Shown piece by piece: positions 1 through 6,482 of a DNA stretch of 6,949 bases (the first letter of the stretch is position 1; each line of letters begins with the position of its first letter). A program made the position numbers and the translations under genes. Origin of the DNA: Deltaproteobacteria bacterium (lineage in GTDB: Bacteria; Desulfobacterota; Desulfarculia; Desulfarculales; Desulfarculaceae); contig JAKAGJ010000104.1 of NCBI GenBank assembly GCA_021815655.1, forward strand, positions 1-6,949, written 5' to 3'. The notes under the pieces were generated by a model, which saw nothing but the letters and a program-made list of their open reading frames with translations, had not been told where the DNA came from and did not search any database.

Positions 1-1
1 A

Positions 2-17
2 ACGCGCACACGCGCGT
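2..17. repeat. Short inverted repeat ACGCGC-N4-GCGCGT
   Basis: ACGCGC (2-7) and GCGCGT (12-17) are perfect inverted copies around the 4-nt centre ACAC. The site is about 80 bp upstream of the -35 element of the exporter promoter. It could be an operator half-site pair, a small hairpin, or chance in a CG-rich stretch, and no regulator can be assigned to it. Confidence 0.25.
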
Positions 18-43
18 CTGCGATCATAGCATGGAACCACCCC

Positions 44-71
44 CCAGCGGCGGGGTTTTGCCCGCCGCTGG
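44..71. terminator. Strong GC stem-loop, possible terminator of an upstream gene
   Basis: CCAGCGGCGGG (44-54) and CCCGCCGCTGG (61-71) form a perfect 11-bp stem with the 6-nt loop GTTTTG. No T-run follows on either strand, so it is not a classical intrinsic terminator. A U-less (I-shaped) terminator for a gene left of the window, or an RNA or DNA structural element ahead of the exporter promoter, are the plausible readings. The stem is certain from the sequence; its role is inferred. Confidence 0.45.
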
Positions 72-98
72 CCGCGCTGGCCTCACCCCATCTGCCGA

Positions 99-127
99 TT
101 GACAGGCGGGTTCAGGGTTTACATACT
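99..127 (+). promoter_or_regulatory. Sigma70-like promoter of the exporter operon
   Basis: A perfect -35 hexamer TTGACA (99-104) is followed after 17 bp by CATACT (122-127), which matches TATAAT at four of six positions. Counting from the -10 box, transcription would begin at about position 134, the A of the adaptor ATG. This is the only good promoter ahead of the four exporter genes, which are tightly spaced and probably form one transcript. Confidence 0.6.
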
Positions 128-133
128 TAGGCC

Positions 134-1378
134 ATGGAAAAGCAAGACACGTCCGCACAGTTGGAACGCCTGCGCATCGACCGGCAGGCCTGGGGCTCCG
201 GCCCCACCCCCGGCGTCAGGCGCCGGCGCTGGCCCTGGGCGGCGGCCCTGCTGGTCCTTCTGGCGCTCTTGGCCGGCCTGGCCGGCTGGCGCCTGGGCTA
301 CCTGCGCCCGGCCCGCGAGGTGGCGGTGGCCACGGTCAGCCGCCTGGCCCCGGCCCAGAGCCTCTCGGTGCTGGGGGCCACCGGTTACGTGGTGGCCCAG
401 CGCAAGGCCGCGGTCTCCTCCAAGGGCACCGGCCGCCTGGCCTACATGGGGGTGGAGGCCGGCCAGCGGGTGAGCCAGGGGCAGGTGCTGGCCCGCCTGG
501 AGAACGACGACCTCATCGCCGCCCGCGACGAATCCTCGAGCCGGGTGCGCGCCGCCAGCGCCGAGGTGGAGCGCAACCTGGCCGAGCTCAACGACGCCCA
601 GCTCAATTTCCAGCGCATCAGCACCCTGCACCAGCGCCAGGTTTCGCCCAAGGCCGACTACGACGTGGCCCAGGCCCGGCTCCTGAAGGCCCGCGCCGCC
701 GTGAGCGCCGCCCGTCGCCAAGTGGATGTGGCCAAGGCCAACCTGCGCCAGATGCAGGCCTCCCTGGACTACACCTATATCCGCGCCCCCTTCGACGCCG
801 TGGTGCTGACCAAGGACGCCGACGTGGGCGAGGTGGTGGCGCCCTTTGGCGGGGCCACCAGCGCCAAGGCCGCCGTGGCCACCCTGGCCGACATGACCTC
901 CCTGATGGTGGAGGCAGACGTCACCGAATCCAACATCGGCAAGGTGCGGGTGGGGCAGCCCTGCCAGATCAACCTGGACGCCCTGCCCGACACCCCGCTC
1001 CTGGGCAGCGTGCACGTCATCCTGCCCACCGCCGACCGCAGCAAGGGCACCATCATCGTCAAGGTGCGCTTTGCGGACCTGGACCCCCGGGTGCTGCCGG
1101 AGATGAGCGCCAAGGTCAGCTTCCTGAGCCGCGAGCTGAGCCCCCAGGAACTCAAGCCCCGCCTGAGCCTGCCGGCCCAGGCCCTGGTTTCCGCGCAAGG
1201 CAAGAGTCTGGTCTGGCGCCTCAAGGACGAACGCCTGGAGCAGGTGGCGGTGGCCACCGGCGAGGCCCTGGGCGACAGCCTGGAGGTGCTCTCCGGGCTA
1301 AAAGAGGGCGACCGCGTGGTGCTCAACCCGGCCCCGGACCTGAAACCCGGCGACAAGGTCAAGGTGACCACGCCGTGA
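134..1378 (+). CDS. HlyD/MacA-type periplasmic adaptor (membrane fusion) subunit of ABC exporter
   Basis: This 414-residue protein should link the inner-membrane ABC transporter to an outer-membrane channel across the periplasm. It has a short cytoplasmic head containing LERLRIDR (residues 10-17), an Arg-rich patch (29-32), and one membrane anchor at about 33-55. The anchor is uncleaved: there is no lipobox or clear signal-peptidase site. A split lipoyl domain follows (about 84-124, with GVEAGQRVSQGQVLARLEN, and about 215-239, with YIRAPFDAVV). Between the halves lies a coiled-coil hairpin (about 125-213), rich in Ala, Arg and Glu. A beta-barrel region (about 245-335) and a membrane-proximal domain (about 340-412, ending LKPGDKVKV) complete the standard adaptor order, and the length is normal. 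The start is set by the conserved-looking N-terminus. No Shine-Dalgarno sequence lies at a workable distance and the promoter would place +1 at the ATG, so a leaderless message is likely. The stop overlaps the ATPase start. Family assignment is firm; the substrate is unknown. Confidence 0.94.
   Translation: MEKQDTSAQLERLRIDRQAWGSGPTPGVRRRRWPWAAALLVLLALLAGLAGWRLGYLRPAREVAVATVSRLAPAQSLSVLGATGYVVAQRKAAVSSKGTGRLAYMGVEAGQRVSQGQVLARLENDDLIAARDESSSRVRAASAEVERNLAELNDAQLNFQRISTLHQRQVSPKADYDVAQARLLKARAAVSAARRQVDVAKANLRQMQASLDYTYIRAPFDAVVLTKDADVGEVVAPFGGATSAKAAVATLADMTSLMVEADVTESNIGKVRVGQPCQINLDALPDTPLLGSVHVILPTADRSKGTIIVKVRFADLDPRVLPEMSAKVSFLSRELSPQELKPRLSLPAQALVSAQGKSLVWRLKDERLEQVAVATGEALGDSLEVLSGLKEGDRVVLNPAPDLKPGDKVKVTTP
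1361..1367 (+). promoter_or_regulatory. Ribosome-binding site for the ATPase gene
   Basis: AAGGTGA lies inside the end of the adaptor gene, 7 nt before the GTG at 1375. Together with the 4-nt GTGA overlap it decides the GTG start and suggests translational coupling of adaptor and ATPase. Confidence 0.7.
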
Positions 1379-2061
1379 GCACCCCGCCCGAGTCAATAGT
1401 CGAGATAGAGAACCTGTGCAAGTCCTACCGCCGGGGCGACCAGGTCATTCCAGTGCTGGAGAACATCTCGCTCAGCGTGCCGGTGGGGCAGTTCCTGGCT
1501 CTTATGGGTCCCTCGGGCTCAGGCAAGACCACTCTGCTCAACATCGTGGCCGGCCTGGACCGCGCCGACTCCGGGCGCCTGGTGGTGGCCGGCACCGAGA
1601 TCGGCGGCCTGGGCGAGGTGGACCTGGCGGCCTGGCGGGCGCGCACCGTGGGCTTCATCTTCCAGTTCTACAATCTCATCCCGGTGCTCAGCGCCTTCGA
1701 GAATGTGGAGCTGCCCCTGCTGCTCACACCGCTGTCGCGCCACGAGCGGCGTAGCCACGTGGCCCTGGCCCTGGACCTGGTGGGCCTGCACCAGCGCCGG
1801 AGCCACACCCCCAGCCAGCTCTCCGGCGGGCAGCAGCAGCGGGTGGCCATCGCCCGCGCCCTGGTCAGCGACCCCACCCTCATCGCCGCCGATGAGCCCA
1901 CCGGCGACCTGGACAAGGTCTCGGCCGAGGAGGTGCTGGAGCTCCTGGCCCGGCTCAACGCCGAGTTCGGCAAGACCATCATCATGGTCACCCATGACCC
2001 CCGGGCGGCGGCCCGCGCCGGCCGCGTGCTCAACCTGGACAAGGGCGCGTTGATTGCCTAA
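1375..2061 (+). CDS. LolD/MacB-family ABC exporter ATPase subunit
   Basis: This cytoplasmic nucleotide-binding subunit, 228 residues long (typical for LolD-type ATPases), hydrolyses ATP to drive the two FtsX-type permeases encoded next. All motifs are intact: Walker A GPSGSGKT (residues 45-52, Lys51), Q-loop FQFYNLIP (Gln97), signature LSGGQQQR (149-156), Walker B TLIAADEP (168-175, catalytic Glu174), D-loop GDLD (177-180) and switch His207 in MVTHD. The [20 protein letters not shown] segment and the DEPTGDLD block are characteristic of the LolD/MacB/FtsE branch. The GTG start overlaps the adaptor TGA in a GTGA arrangement and has a good Shine-Dalgarno sequence. The domain is not fused to a permease, unlike MacB itself. 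LolD, which works with LolC/E in lipoprotein release, is a close relative, but the linked MacA-like adaptor favours export across the envelope. A single ATPase gene implies an ATPase homodimer under a permease heterodimer. Confidence 0.97.
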   Translation: MSTPPESIVEIENLCKSYRRGDQVIPVLENISLSVPVGQFLALMGPSGSGKTTLLNIVAGLDRADSGRLVVAGTEIGGLGEVDLAAWRARTVGFIFQFYNLIPVLSAFENVELPLLLTPLSRHERRSHVALALDLVGLHQRRSHTPSQLSGGQQQRVAIARALVSDPTLIAADEPTGDLDKVSAEEVLELLARLNAEFGKTIIMVTHDPRAAARAGRVLNLDKGALIA

Positions 2062-2090
2062 CCCACGGCAACAGTCCCCCACGGCGTACC

Positions 2091-2094
2091 AGGA
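2091..2094 (+). promoter_or_regulatory. Ribosome-binding site for first permease
   Basis: AGGA lies 10 nt before the ATG at 2105, in the 43-nt gap after the ATPase stop. The gap also holds two copies of CCCACGGC (2062-2069 and 2078-2085), a short direct repeat with no evident role. No promoter or terminator is seen there, so co-transcription with the ATPase is likely. Confidence 0.55.
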
Positions 2095-2104
2095 ATAGCC
2101 AGCC

Positions 2105-3253
2105 ATGTTCTGGTCCCTGATCCATCGTCACCTCTGGCGGCACAAGCTGCGCACCTTTTTGACCATCCTGGGCATGGCCGTGGCCATCCTGGCCTTCATG
2201 CTGCTGCGCAGCGTGGTGGCGGCCTGGTACCGGGGCGTGGACCAGGCCTCCGACAACCGTCTGGTCACCCGCCACGCCGTCTCGCTCACCTTCTCCCTGC
2301 CCCTGTCCTACCTGCCCACCCTGCGCCAGATACCCGGGGTCACGGCCGTGACCTATTCCTCCTGGTTCGGCGGGGTCTACATCGACGACCGCAACTTTTT
2401 CCCGCGCTTCGTGGCGGGACCGGGCTTTCTGGACATGTACCCCGAGTACGTCCTGCCCCCGGAGCAACGCCAGGCCTATGAGCGCGAGCGCCGGGCCTGC
2501 GTGGTGGGCCGCCGCCTGGTGGAGAAATATGGCTGGCGCCTGGGCGACCAGGTGCCGCTCAAGGGCAACATCTTTCCCGGCGATTGGTCCTTTGTCATCC
2601 GGGGCATCTACCGCGGCGAGAAGCCCGGCACCGACGAGAGCCTTCTTTTTTTCCACTTCGAGTACCTCAACGAATACCTCAAGAAGACCATGCCCGGCCG
2701 GGCCGACCGCGTGGGCTCCTTCACCCTGCGCATCGCCGATCCCGAGCAGGCGGCGGCCATCAGCCGCCTGGTGGACAAGGAGTTCAGGAACTCCATCGCC
2801 GAGACGCGCACCGAGACCGAGAAATCCTTCCAACTGGGCTTCGTGGCCATGACCAAGGCCCTGCTGGGGGCCATCGAGGTGATTTCGGTGGTGGTGGTGC
2901 TGGTGATCCTGACCGTGCTGGCCAACACCATGGCCATGAGCGTGCGCGAGCGCACCGCCGAGTACGTGGTGCTCAAGACGCTGGGCTTCGGGGCCGGGCA
3001 CATCGGCATCCTGGTGCTGGGCGAATCGCTGCTCCTGGCCCTGGCCGGCGGCGGCCTGGGGGTGCTGCTGAGCTTTCCCTCGGGGCGAATATTTTCCCAC
3101 GCCCTGGGCGGCCTGCATGACATGGTTTTCCCGCCGGCCCTTATCGTCACGGGGCTTTTGGCCTCGCTCCTGGTGGGAGTGCTGGCGGCCATCGTCCCCA
3201 TGCTGCGGGTGATGACCATGTCCATCGCCAGCGGGCTGCGAAGGGTGGGGTGA
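2105..3253 (+). CDS. FtsX/MacB-type ABC permease, subunit 1
   Basis: This inner-membrane permease of 382 residues has the four-helix FtsX fold. Helix 1 is at about 17-40, followed by a large periplasmic MacB-core-like domain (about 41-250). Helices 2 to 4 are at about 252-277, 298-322 and 343-367. The N-terminus (HLWRHKLRTFLTILGMAVAI) is typical, with basic residues before helix 1. The cytoplasmic segment after helix 2, VRERTAEYVVLKTLGFG (280-296), is the coupling region expected to dock on the ATPase. It has no ATPase domain of its own, so it must use the separate ATPase encoded just upstream. With the following permease it probably forms a heterodimer, as LolC/LolE do. The family is known to move substrates through periplasmic motions rather than through a membrane pore. 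An ATG start with AGGA is well supported. The TGA stop at 3251 is followed by 87 nt open in the same reading frame up to the next permease. Confidence 0.94.
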   Translation: MFWSLIHRHLWRHKLRTFLTILGMAVAILAFMLLRSVVAAWYRGVDQASDNRLVTRHAVSLTFSLPLSYLPTLRQIPGVTAVTYSSWFGGVYIDDRNFFPRFVAGPGFLDMYPEYVLPPEQRQAYERERRACVVGRRLVEKYGWRLGDQVPLKGNIFPGDWSFVIRGIYRGEKPGTDESLLFFHFEYLNEYLKKTMPGRADRVGSFTLRIADPEQAAAISRLVDKEFRNSIAETRTETEKSFQLGFVAMTKALLGAIEVISVVVVLVILTVLANTMAMSVRERTAEYVVLKTLGFGAGHIGILVLGESLLLALAGGGLGVLLSFPSGRIFSHALGGLHDMVFPPALIVTGLLASLLVGVLAAIVPMLRVMTMSIASGLRRVG

Positions 3254-3271
3254 CGCCGGGAAGGCTCGGAC

Positions 3272-3291
3272 CAGGGCGCTGACGGCGCCTG
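3272..3291 (+). repeat. Small hairpin between the two permease genes
   Basis: CAGG (3272-3275) plus CGC (3277-3279) can pair with GCG (3285-3287) plus CCTG (3288-3291), leaving G3276 bulged and a 5-nt loop. A second tiny hairpin, CCCC-TGAA-GGGG, lies at 3305-3316. Neither is followed by a T-run. They may shape the message ahead of the unusual start of the second permease, or be incidental in GC-rich DNA. Confidence 0.3.
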
Positions 3292-3340
3292 TTGTACGTT
3301 CTCGCCCCTGAAGGGGAAGACGGAGAAAAAGCGGGAACCC

Positions 3341-4507
3341 TTGGCCATACCCATCTCCTACAGCCTGCGCAATCTGTGGGTGCGCCGCCTGACCACGGCG
3401 CTGACCGCCGGGGGCATGGCCCGGGTCGTCTTTGGCTTCGCCGCGGTCTTGATGCTGGCCCGGGGCCTGGAAGACACCCTGGTGTCCACCGGCTCGCCGG
3501 ACAACGCCCTGGCCCTCAGGCGTTCCTCCCAGGCCGAGGTGCAGTCCATCCTCTCGGCCGACCAGGCGGCGGTGGTGGAAACCCAGCCCGAGATCGCCCT
3601 GGACGGCCAGGGCGTGCCCCTGGCACAACGCGAGGTGGTGGTGCTCATCAGCCTGACCAAGCAGGGAGGGGCCGGCCCGGGCAACGTGGTGGTGCGCGGC
3701 ACCAGCCCCCTGTCGCTGGCCATGCGCCGCCAGGTGCGGTTGATCTCCGGGCGCATGTTCAAGCCCGGCAGCAGCGAGATCGTGGCCGGCAAAAACATCG
3801 CCCAGGGCTTCGTGGGGGCCGGGCTGGGCGGGGCCTTGAGCTTCGCCAAGGGCTCCTGGCGGGTGGTGGGGGTGATCGATGCCGGCGGCACCGGCTTCGA
3901 TTCCGAGATCTGGGGCGACCTGGACCAATTGCGCCAGGCCTTCCGCCGCAACGTCTATTCCTCGGTGCTCCTGACCCTGCGCGAGCCCGGCCTCTACGAG
4001 CCCCTGCGTAAGCGCCTGGAGGACGACCCGCGCCTGACCTTGGAGGTGAAGCGCGAGCAGAAGTACTACGAGGACCAATCCGAGGCCATGGCCCGCTTCA
4101 TCCGCATCCTGGGCCTGGCGCTGACCATCATCTTCAGCGTGGGCGCGGTGCTGGGGGCCATGATTACCATGTACGCGGCGGTGGCCAACCGCACCGTGGA
4201 GGTGGGCACCCTGCGGGCCCTGGGCTTCCGCCGCCGCGACGTTCTCCTGGCCTTCCTGGCCGAATCGCTTCTGCTGTCGCTCCTGGGCGGCCTGGCCGGC
4301 CTGGCCGGGGCCTCGCTGATGCAGCTGGTGCGCATCTCCACCACCAACTGGGCCACCTTTTCGGAGCTGGCCTTCAACTTCCGGCTCTCGCCGGTCATCG
4401 TGCTGGAGACCCTGGCTTTCGCCCTGGGCATGGGGCTGTTGGGCGGGGTGCTGCCGGCCCTGCGCGCCGCCCGCCTCAACATCGTGGAGGCCCTGCGCGC
4501 CGAGTGA
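3341..4507 (+). CDS. FtsX/MacB-type ABC permease, subunit 2
   Basis: This second inner-membrane permease is 388 residues from a TTG start and is clearly different in sequence from the first. Helix 1 is at about 20-42, followed by a periplasmic core of about 210 residues (43-252). Helices 2 to 4 are at about 254-280, 303-328 and 352-377. The coupling segment VEVGTLRALGFRRRDVLLAF (286-305) and the end PALRAARLNIVEALRAE are classic FtsX-family features. It should pair with the first permease on the shared ATPase. The start is uncertain. TTG gives the family-like N-terminus MAIPISYSLRNLW, but GGGAA sits only 3 nt before it and GGAG 15 nt before it, neither well placed. The frame stays open back to the stop of the first permease, and a CTG at 3308 would add 11 residues. 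No ATG or GTG is available upstream in frame. Arg28 lies within predicted helix 1, which is unusual. The gene ends 37 bp from the convergent cyclase gene. Confidence 0.9.
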   Translation: MAIPISYSLRNLWVRRLTTALTAGGMARVVFGFAAVLMLARGLEDTLVSTGSPDNALALRRSSQAEVQSILSADQAAVVETQPEIALDGQGVPLAQREVVVLISLTKQGGAGPGNVVVRGTSPLSLAMRRQVRLISGRMFKPGSSEIVAGKNIAQGFVGAGLGGALSFAKGSWRVVGVIDAGGTGFDSEIWGDLDQLRQAFRRNVYSSVLLTLREPGLYEPLRKRLEDDPRLTLEVKREQKYYEDQSEAMARFIRILGLALTIIFSVGAVLGAMITMYAAVANRTVEVGTLRALGFRRRDVLLAFLAESLLLSLLGGLAGLAGASLMQLVRISTTNWATFSELAFNFRLSPVIVLETLAFALGMGLLGGVLPALRAARLNIVEALRAE

Positions 4508-4544
4508 TGCCGGCAGCCCGTGGGGGTAACGCTCCGGCCGGCCG
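4508..4544. other. Convergent intergenic gap with palindromes, no clear terminator
   Basis: Only 37 bp separate the end of the exporter operon from the end of the diguanylate cyclase gene. GCCGGC at 4509-4514 can pair with the copy at 4538-4543, and CGGCCGGCCG (4535-4544) is itself a perfect 10-bp palindrome. No T-run is present on either strand, so if transcription stops here it does so by a U-less hairpin, by Rho, or by running into the opposing gene. Confidence 0.3.
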
Positions 4545-6371
4545 CTAGGCCAGGGAGCCCCAGGCCTCGGCGTCTTGGCCCGCCTGGTAGCACTCCACCC
4601 GGTCGCGGCCCCCGCGCTTGGCCCGGTACAGGGCCTGGTCGGCGCGGCGCAGGAACTCCTCCTGCGGCAGATTCTGCCCCGGTTCCAGGATGGCCAGGCC
4701 AAGGCTCACGGTGATGCGCAGGTCCTGGCCCCGGTAGTTGGTGGCCTGGGCGGCCACCTGGGCGCGTATCTTCTCCGCCGCCGCCAAGGCGCCCTCCAGG
4801 TCGCAGCGCGGCAGGATCACCGCGAACTCCTCGCCGCCGACGCGGGCGCAGGTGTCGTCGCCGCGGGTGCAGGCCCGAAGCACCCGCCCCAGGTCCGAGA
4901 GCACCTGGTCCCCGGCCTGGTGGCCGTGGTTGTCGTTGACGTTCTTGAAATGGTCGGCATCCAGGAGCAAGAGGCCCAGGGGATGGCCCAGGTAGCGCGC
5001 CAGGCGCAGTTCCTGTTCCAGGGCCTCCACGAAATGAGCGCGGGTGGACAGGGCCGTGAGGTAGTCGGTGGAGGCCACCAGGCGCAGGCGCATGGAGTTC
5101 AGCGCCACCGACATCTGTTCATCGGCCGTGGCCAGCACCCGCCGTTCGCCGCTCTGGAAGGGGTGCCGCAAGTCCCAGCGTCCCAGACCCCACAGCCCCA
5201 CCGCCCGCTGGCGGGCCGTGAGCACCCGCACCTGGGCCGGGCCTTCCAGGCCGGGCAGCAGCCGGCGCAGAGAGGCGCTTCTCTCGGGCTGATCGGGGTC
5301 CGAGGGCGCCATGTCCAGCAAATCGGCGGGCACGCCCCTGAGCAGTGCCCACTGCTCTTGCAGGCCTGGCTTCAGGCCATGGCTGCCCACCAGGCGCAGC
5401 TCGCCGGCCTTGTAGCGGTACAGGAACAGAAAGCCGAAGTCAGCCTCCAGGGCCTGGGCCAGAAAGCGCAGCATGCGCCGGGCCGCCTGGGCCGGCTCCT
5501 TGACCTGGTTGATGACGCTGGTCAGCTCGCCCACCACGGTGAGCTGGCGCAGGTGGATGTCCAGCTCCTGGTTCTTGCGCTCCACCTCGGCGTAGAGTCT
5601 TAAGCTGTTCAGCAGGGTGCCGGCCAGGGTGGCGATGGCCTCCAGCATGCTCAAGGTCTCCTCGCCCCCGCAGCCCGGGCCGGCGGGGCCATGATCGGCG
5701 GCCAGGGCGCCGATGAACTCGCGCTCGCTGAACAGGGGGGCCAGGGCCACTTCCGAGCCCAGGCCCAGCACTTGGCGCACCGCCGGGTCGAAGAAGCTCT
5801 CCCGTCCCACCACCACCGGCAGGGCGCGGGTCAGGGCAAAGCTCTCGTAGACCATGGGGTCGGCCCCCAGGTTGGGGGGATGGGCGGCCAGGGCCGCCCG
5901 CAGGCCGGCCTCGTCCCCGGCCGGCCAGCGCAGGACACGGGTCTCCAGGTGCTGGCCTTTGAGCAGCATGAGCCAGGCCCGCCGGAAGCCCATCCGGCCC
6001 AGCAGGGCCTCGGTGATGCGGCCGCAGAGGTCATCCTCGCCCTCGGCCAGACGGAAGGAGGCGGCCACATGCAGCAAGAGTCCGGCGGCGCCGCCGTCGC
6101 GCCAGGGCCAGGCGGGCGCCGCCGTGTCCGGCGAGGGCGCGGTAAGCCGGCGGCCCAGGCTCAAGAAGTCCTCGTACTCATACCCCGCCGCCGCGGCCAG
6201 GGCGGCCTGGGTGCCCAGATCAGGGGCCGCCGCCGGCTCCAGGGCCTGCTCCACCTGCCTGGGGCTGAGCCCCGCGCGCCGGGCCAGATCCTCGGCGCCC
6301 ATGCGGGCCAAGGCCTGGCGCAGGGCGGCTTGGAAGCGCAAGGTGACTTGCGAGGCCGGCGGCGGGGCCAT
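4545..6371 (-). CDS. Diguanylate cyclase with N-terminal XRE-like HTH and two GAF-like domains
   Basis: This 608-residue soluble protein is predicted to make cyclic di-GMP from two GTP. The order is an XRE/Cro-like helix-turn-helix (about 11-75: AEDLARRAGLSPRQVEQAL, then GYEYEDFLSLGRRL), GAF-like domain 1 (about 98-255), a coiled-coil linker (about 255-282), GAF-like domain 2 (about 283-430) and GGDEF (about 432-590). Catalytic features are complete: DADHFKNVND gives Asp471 and Asn479, Asp488 follows in GHQAGD, and the active loop GGEEF is at 512-516. RGDD (503-506), five residues before GGEEF, is an intact RxxD product-inhibition site. Spacing of these residues agrees with PleD-type cyclases. 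No membrane segment or signal peptide is seen, so it acts in the cytoplasm. The GAF-like domains have no recognisable cofactor-binding Cys/His signature, and their ligands are unknown. The ATG start is supported by AAAGGA 6 nt upstream; the next Met (residue 24) would cut into the HTH. The cyclase call is firm. The HTH call is by pattern and DNA binding is inferred. Confidence 0.94.
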   Translation of the reverse strand: MAPPPASQVTLRFQAALRQALARMGAEDLARRAGLSPRQVEQALEPAAAPDLGTQAALAAAAGYEYEDFLSLGRRLTAPSPDTAAPAWPWRDGGAAGLLLHVAASFRLAEGEDDLCGRITEALLGRMGFRRAWLMLLKGQHLETRVLRWPAGDEAGLRAALAAHPPNLGADPMVYESFALTRALPVVVGRESFFDPAVRQVLGLGSEVALAPLFSEREFIGALAADHGPAGPGCGGEETLSMLEAIATLAGTLLNSLRLYAEVERKNQELDIHLRQLTVVGELTSVINQVKEPAQAARRMLRFLAQALEADFGFLFLYRYKAGELRLVGSHGLKPGLQEQWALLRGVPADLLDMAPSDPDQPERSASLRRLLPGLEGPAQVRVLTARQRAVGLWGLGRWDLRHPFQSGERRVLATADEQMSVALNSMRLRLVASTDYLTALSTRAHFVEALEQELRLARYLGHPLGLLLLDADHFKNVNDNHGHQAGDQVLSDLGRVLRACTRGDDTCARVGGEEFAVILPRCDLEGALAAAEKIRAQVAAQATNYRGQDLRITVSLGLAILEPGQNLPQEEFLRRADQALYRAKRGGRDRVECYQAGQDAEAWGSLA

Positions 6372-6377
6372 GGCTGA

Positions 6378-6383
6378 TCCTTT
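6378..6383 (-). promoter_or_regulatory. Ribosome-binding site of the cyclase gene
   Basis: Read on the minus strand, AAAGGA precedes the ATG (6371-6369) by 6 nt. It confirms the long start that includes the N-terminal helix-turn-helix. The DNA just beyond (6385-6403) is an unusually dense G tract on the plus strand, so the cyclase leader RNA is C-rich there. Confidence 0.75.
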
Positions 6384-6413
6384 CGGGGGTGGGGCCGGGG
6401 CGGCCCATCGGCC

Positions 6414-6445
6414 TTGAACCGCCGCCGGCCCTCAGCTAGTATGAT
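6414..6445 (+). promoter_or_regulatory. Candidate promoter of the divergent GAF-domain gene
   Basis: TATGAT (6440-6445) matches the -10 consensus at five of six positions and would place the transcript start near 6452. TTGAAC (6414-6419) resembles a -35 box but lies 20 bp from TATGAT. It lies 17 bp from the weaker TAGTAT (6437-6442), which matches four of six. One of the two pairings is likely the promoter, but neither is ideal. Confidence 0.4.
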
Positions 6446-6454
6446 GTCACGTTC

Positions 6455-6460
6455 ATTTTA
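6455..6460 (-). promoter_or_regulatory. Candidate -10 box for the cyclase gene
   Basis: The minus strand reads TAAAAT here, five of six matches to TATAAT, about 84 nt upstream of the cyclase ATG. No -35-like hexamer is found 15-18 bp further upstream, so an activator or another sigma factor would be needed if it is used. It nearly abuts the plus-strand TATGAT box, so divergent promoters may overlap here. Confidence 0.3.
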
Positions 6461-6464
6461 GCCC

Positions 6465-6473
6465 AGGGGGGAG
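6465..6473 (+). promoter_or_regulatory. Strong Shine-Dalgarno ahead of the ATG at 6483
   Basis: AGGGGGGAG ends 9 nt before the ATG at 6483 and is the best ribosome-binding site in the divergent region. It points to translation starting at 6483, whereas the GTG at 6545 has no purine-rich sequence before it. Confidence 0.6.
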
Positions 6474-6482
6474 AAAAAGCCC

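Noticed and set aside
119..1198. Minus-strand open frame of 359 codons opposite the adaptor gene
   Set aside because: It is the mirror of the adaptor coding sequence, His/Gly/Gln-rich, with no recognisable domain and no ribosome-binding site; a GC-driven shadow.
2881..2910. GTG triplet repeats
   Set aside because: These are consecutive valine codons in membrane helix 2 of the first permease, explained by coding rather than by a repeat element.
2030..4702. Minus-strand open frame of 890 codons opposite both permeases
   Set aside because: It is antisense to two well-recognised permease genes. Its product is Gly/His/Gln-rich low-complexity sequence with no family pattern, and such open antisense frames are expected in very GC-rich coding DNA.
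4575..5603. Plus-strand open frame of 342 codons opposite the cyclase (and a similar one at 5691-6377)
   Set aside because: Both are antisense to the GGDEF/GAF coding frame, have biased low-complexity composition, and match no family.
6385..6403. G-rich tract that might form a G-quadruplex
   Set aside because: It has only three runs of three or more G (5, 4 and 4) followed by a GG, so a standard three-tier quadruplex is not complete. It lies just upstream of the cyclase RBS, on the strand opposite the cyclase message.
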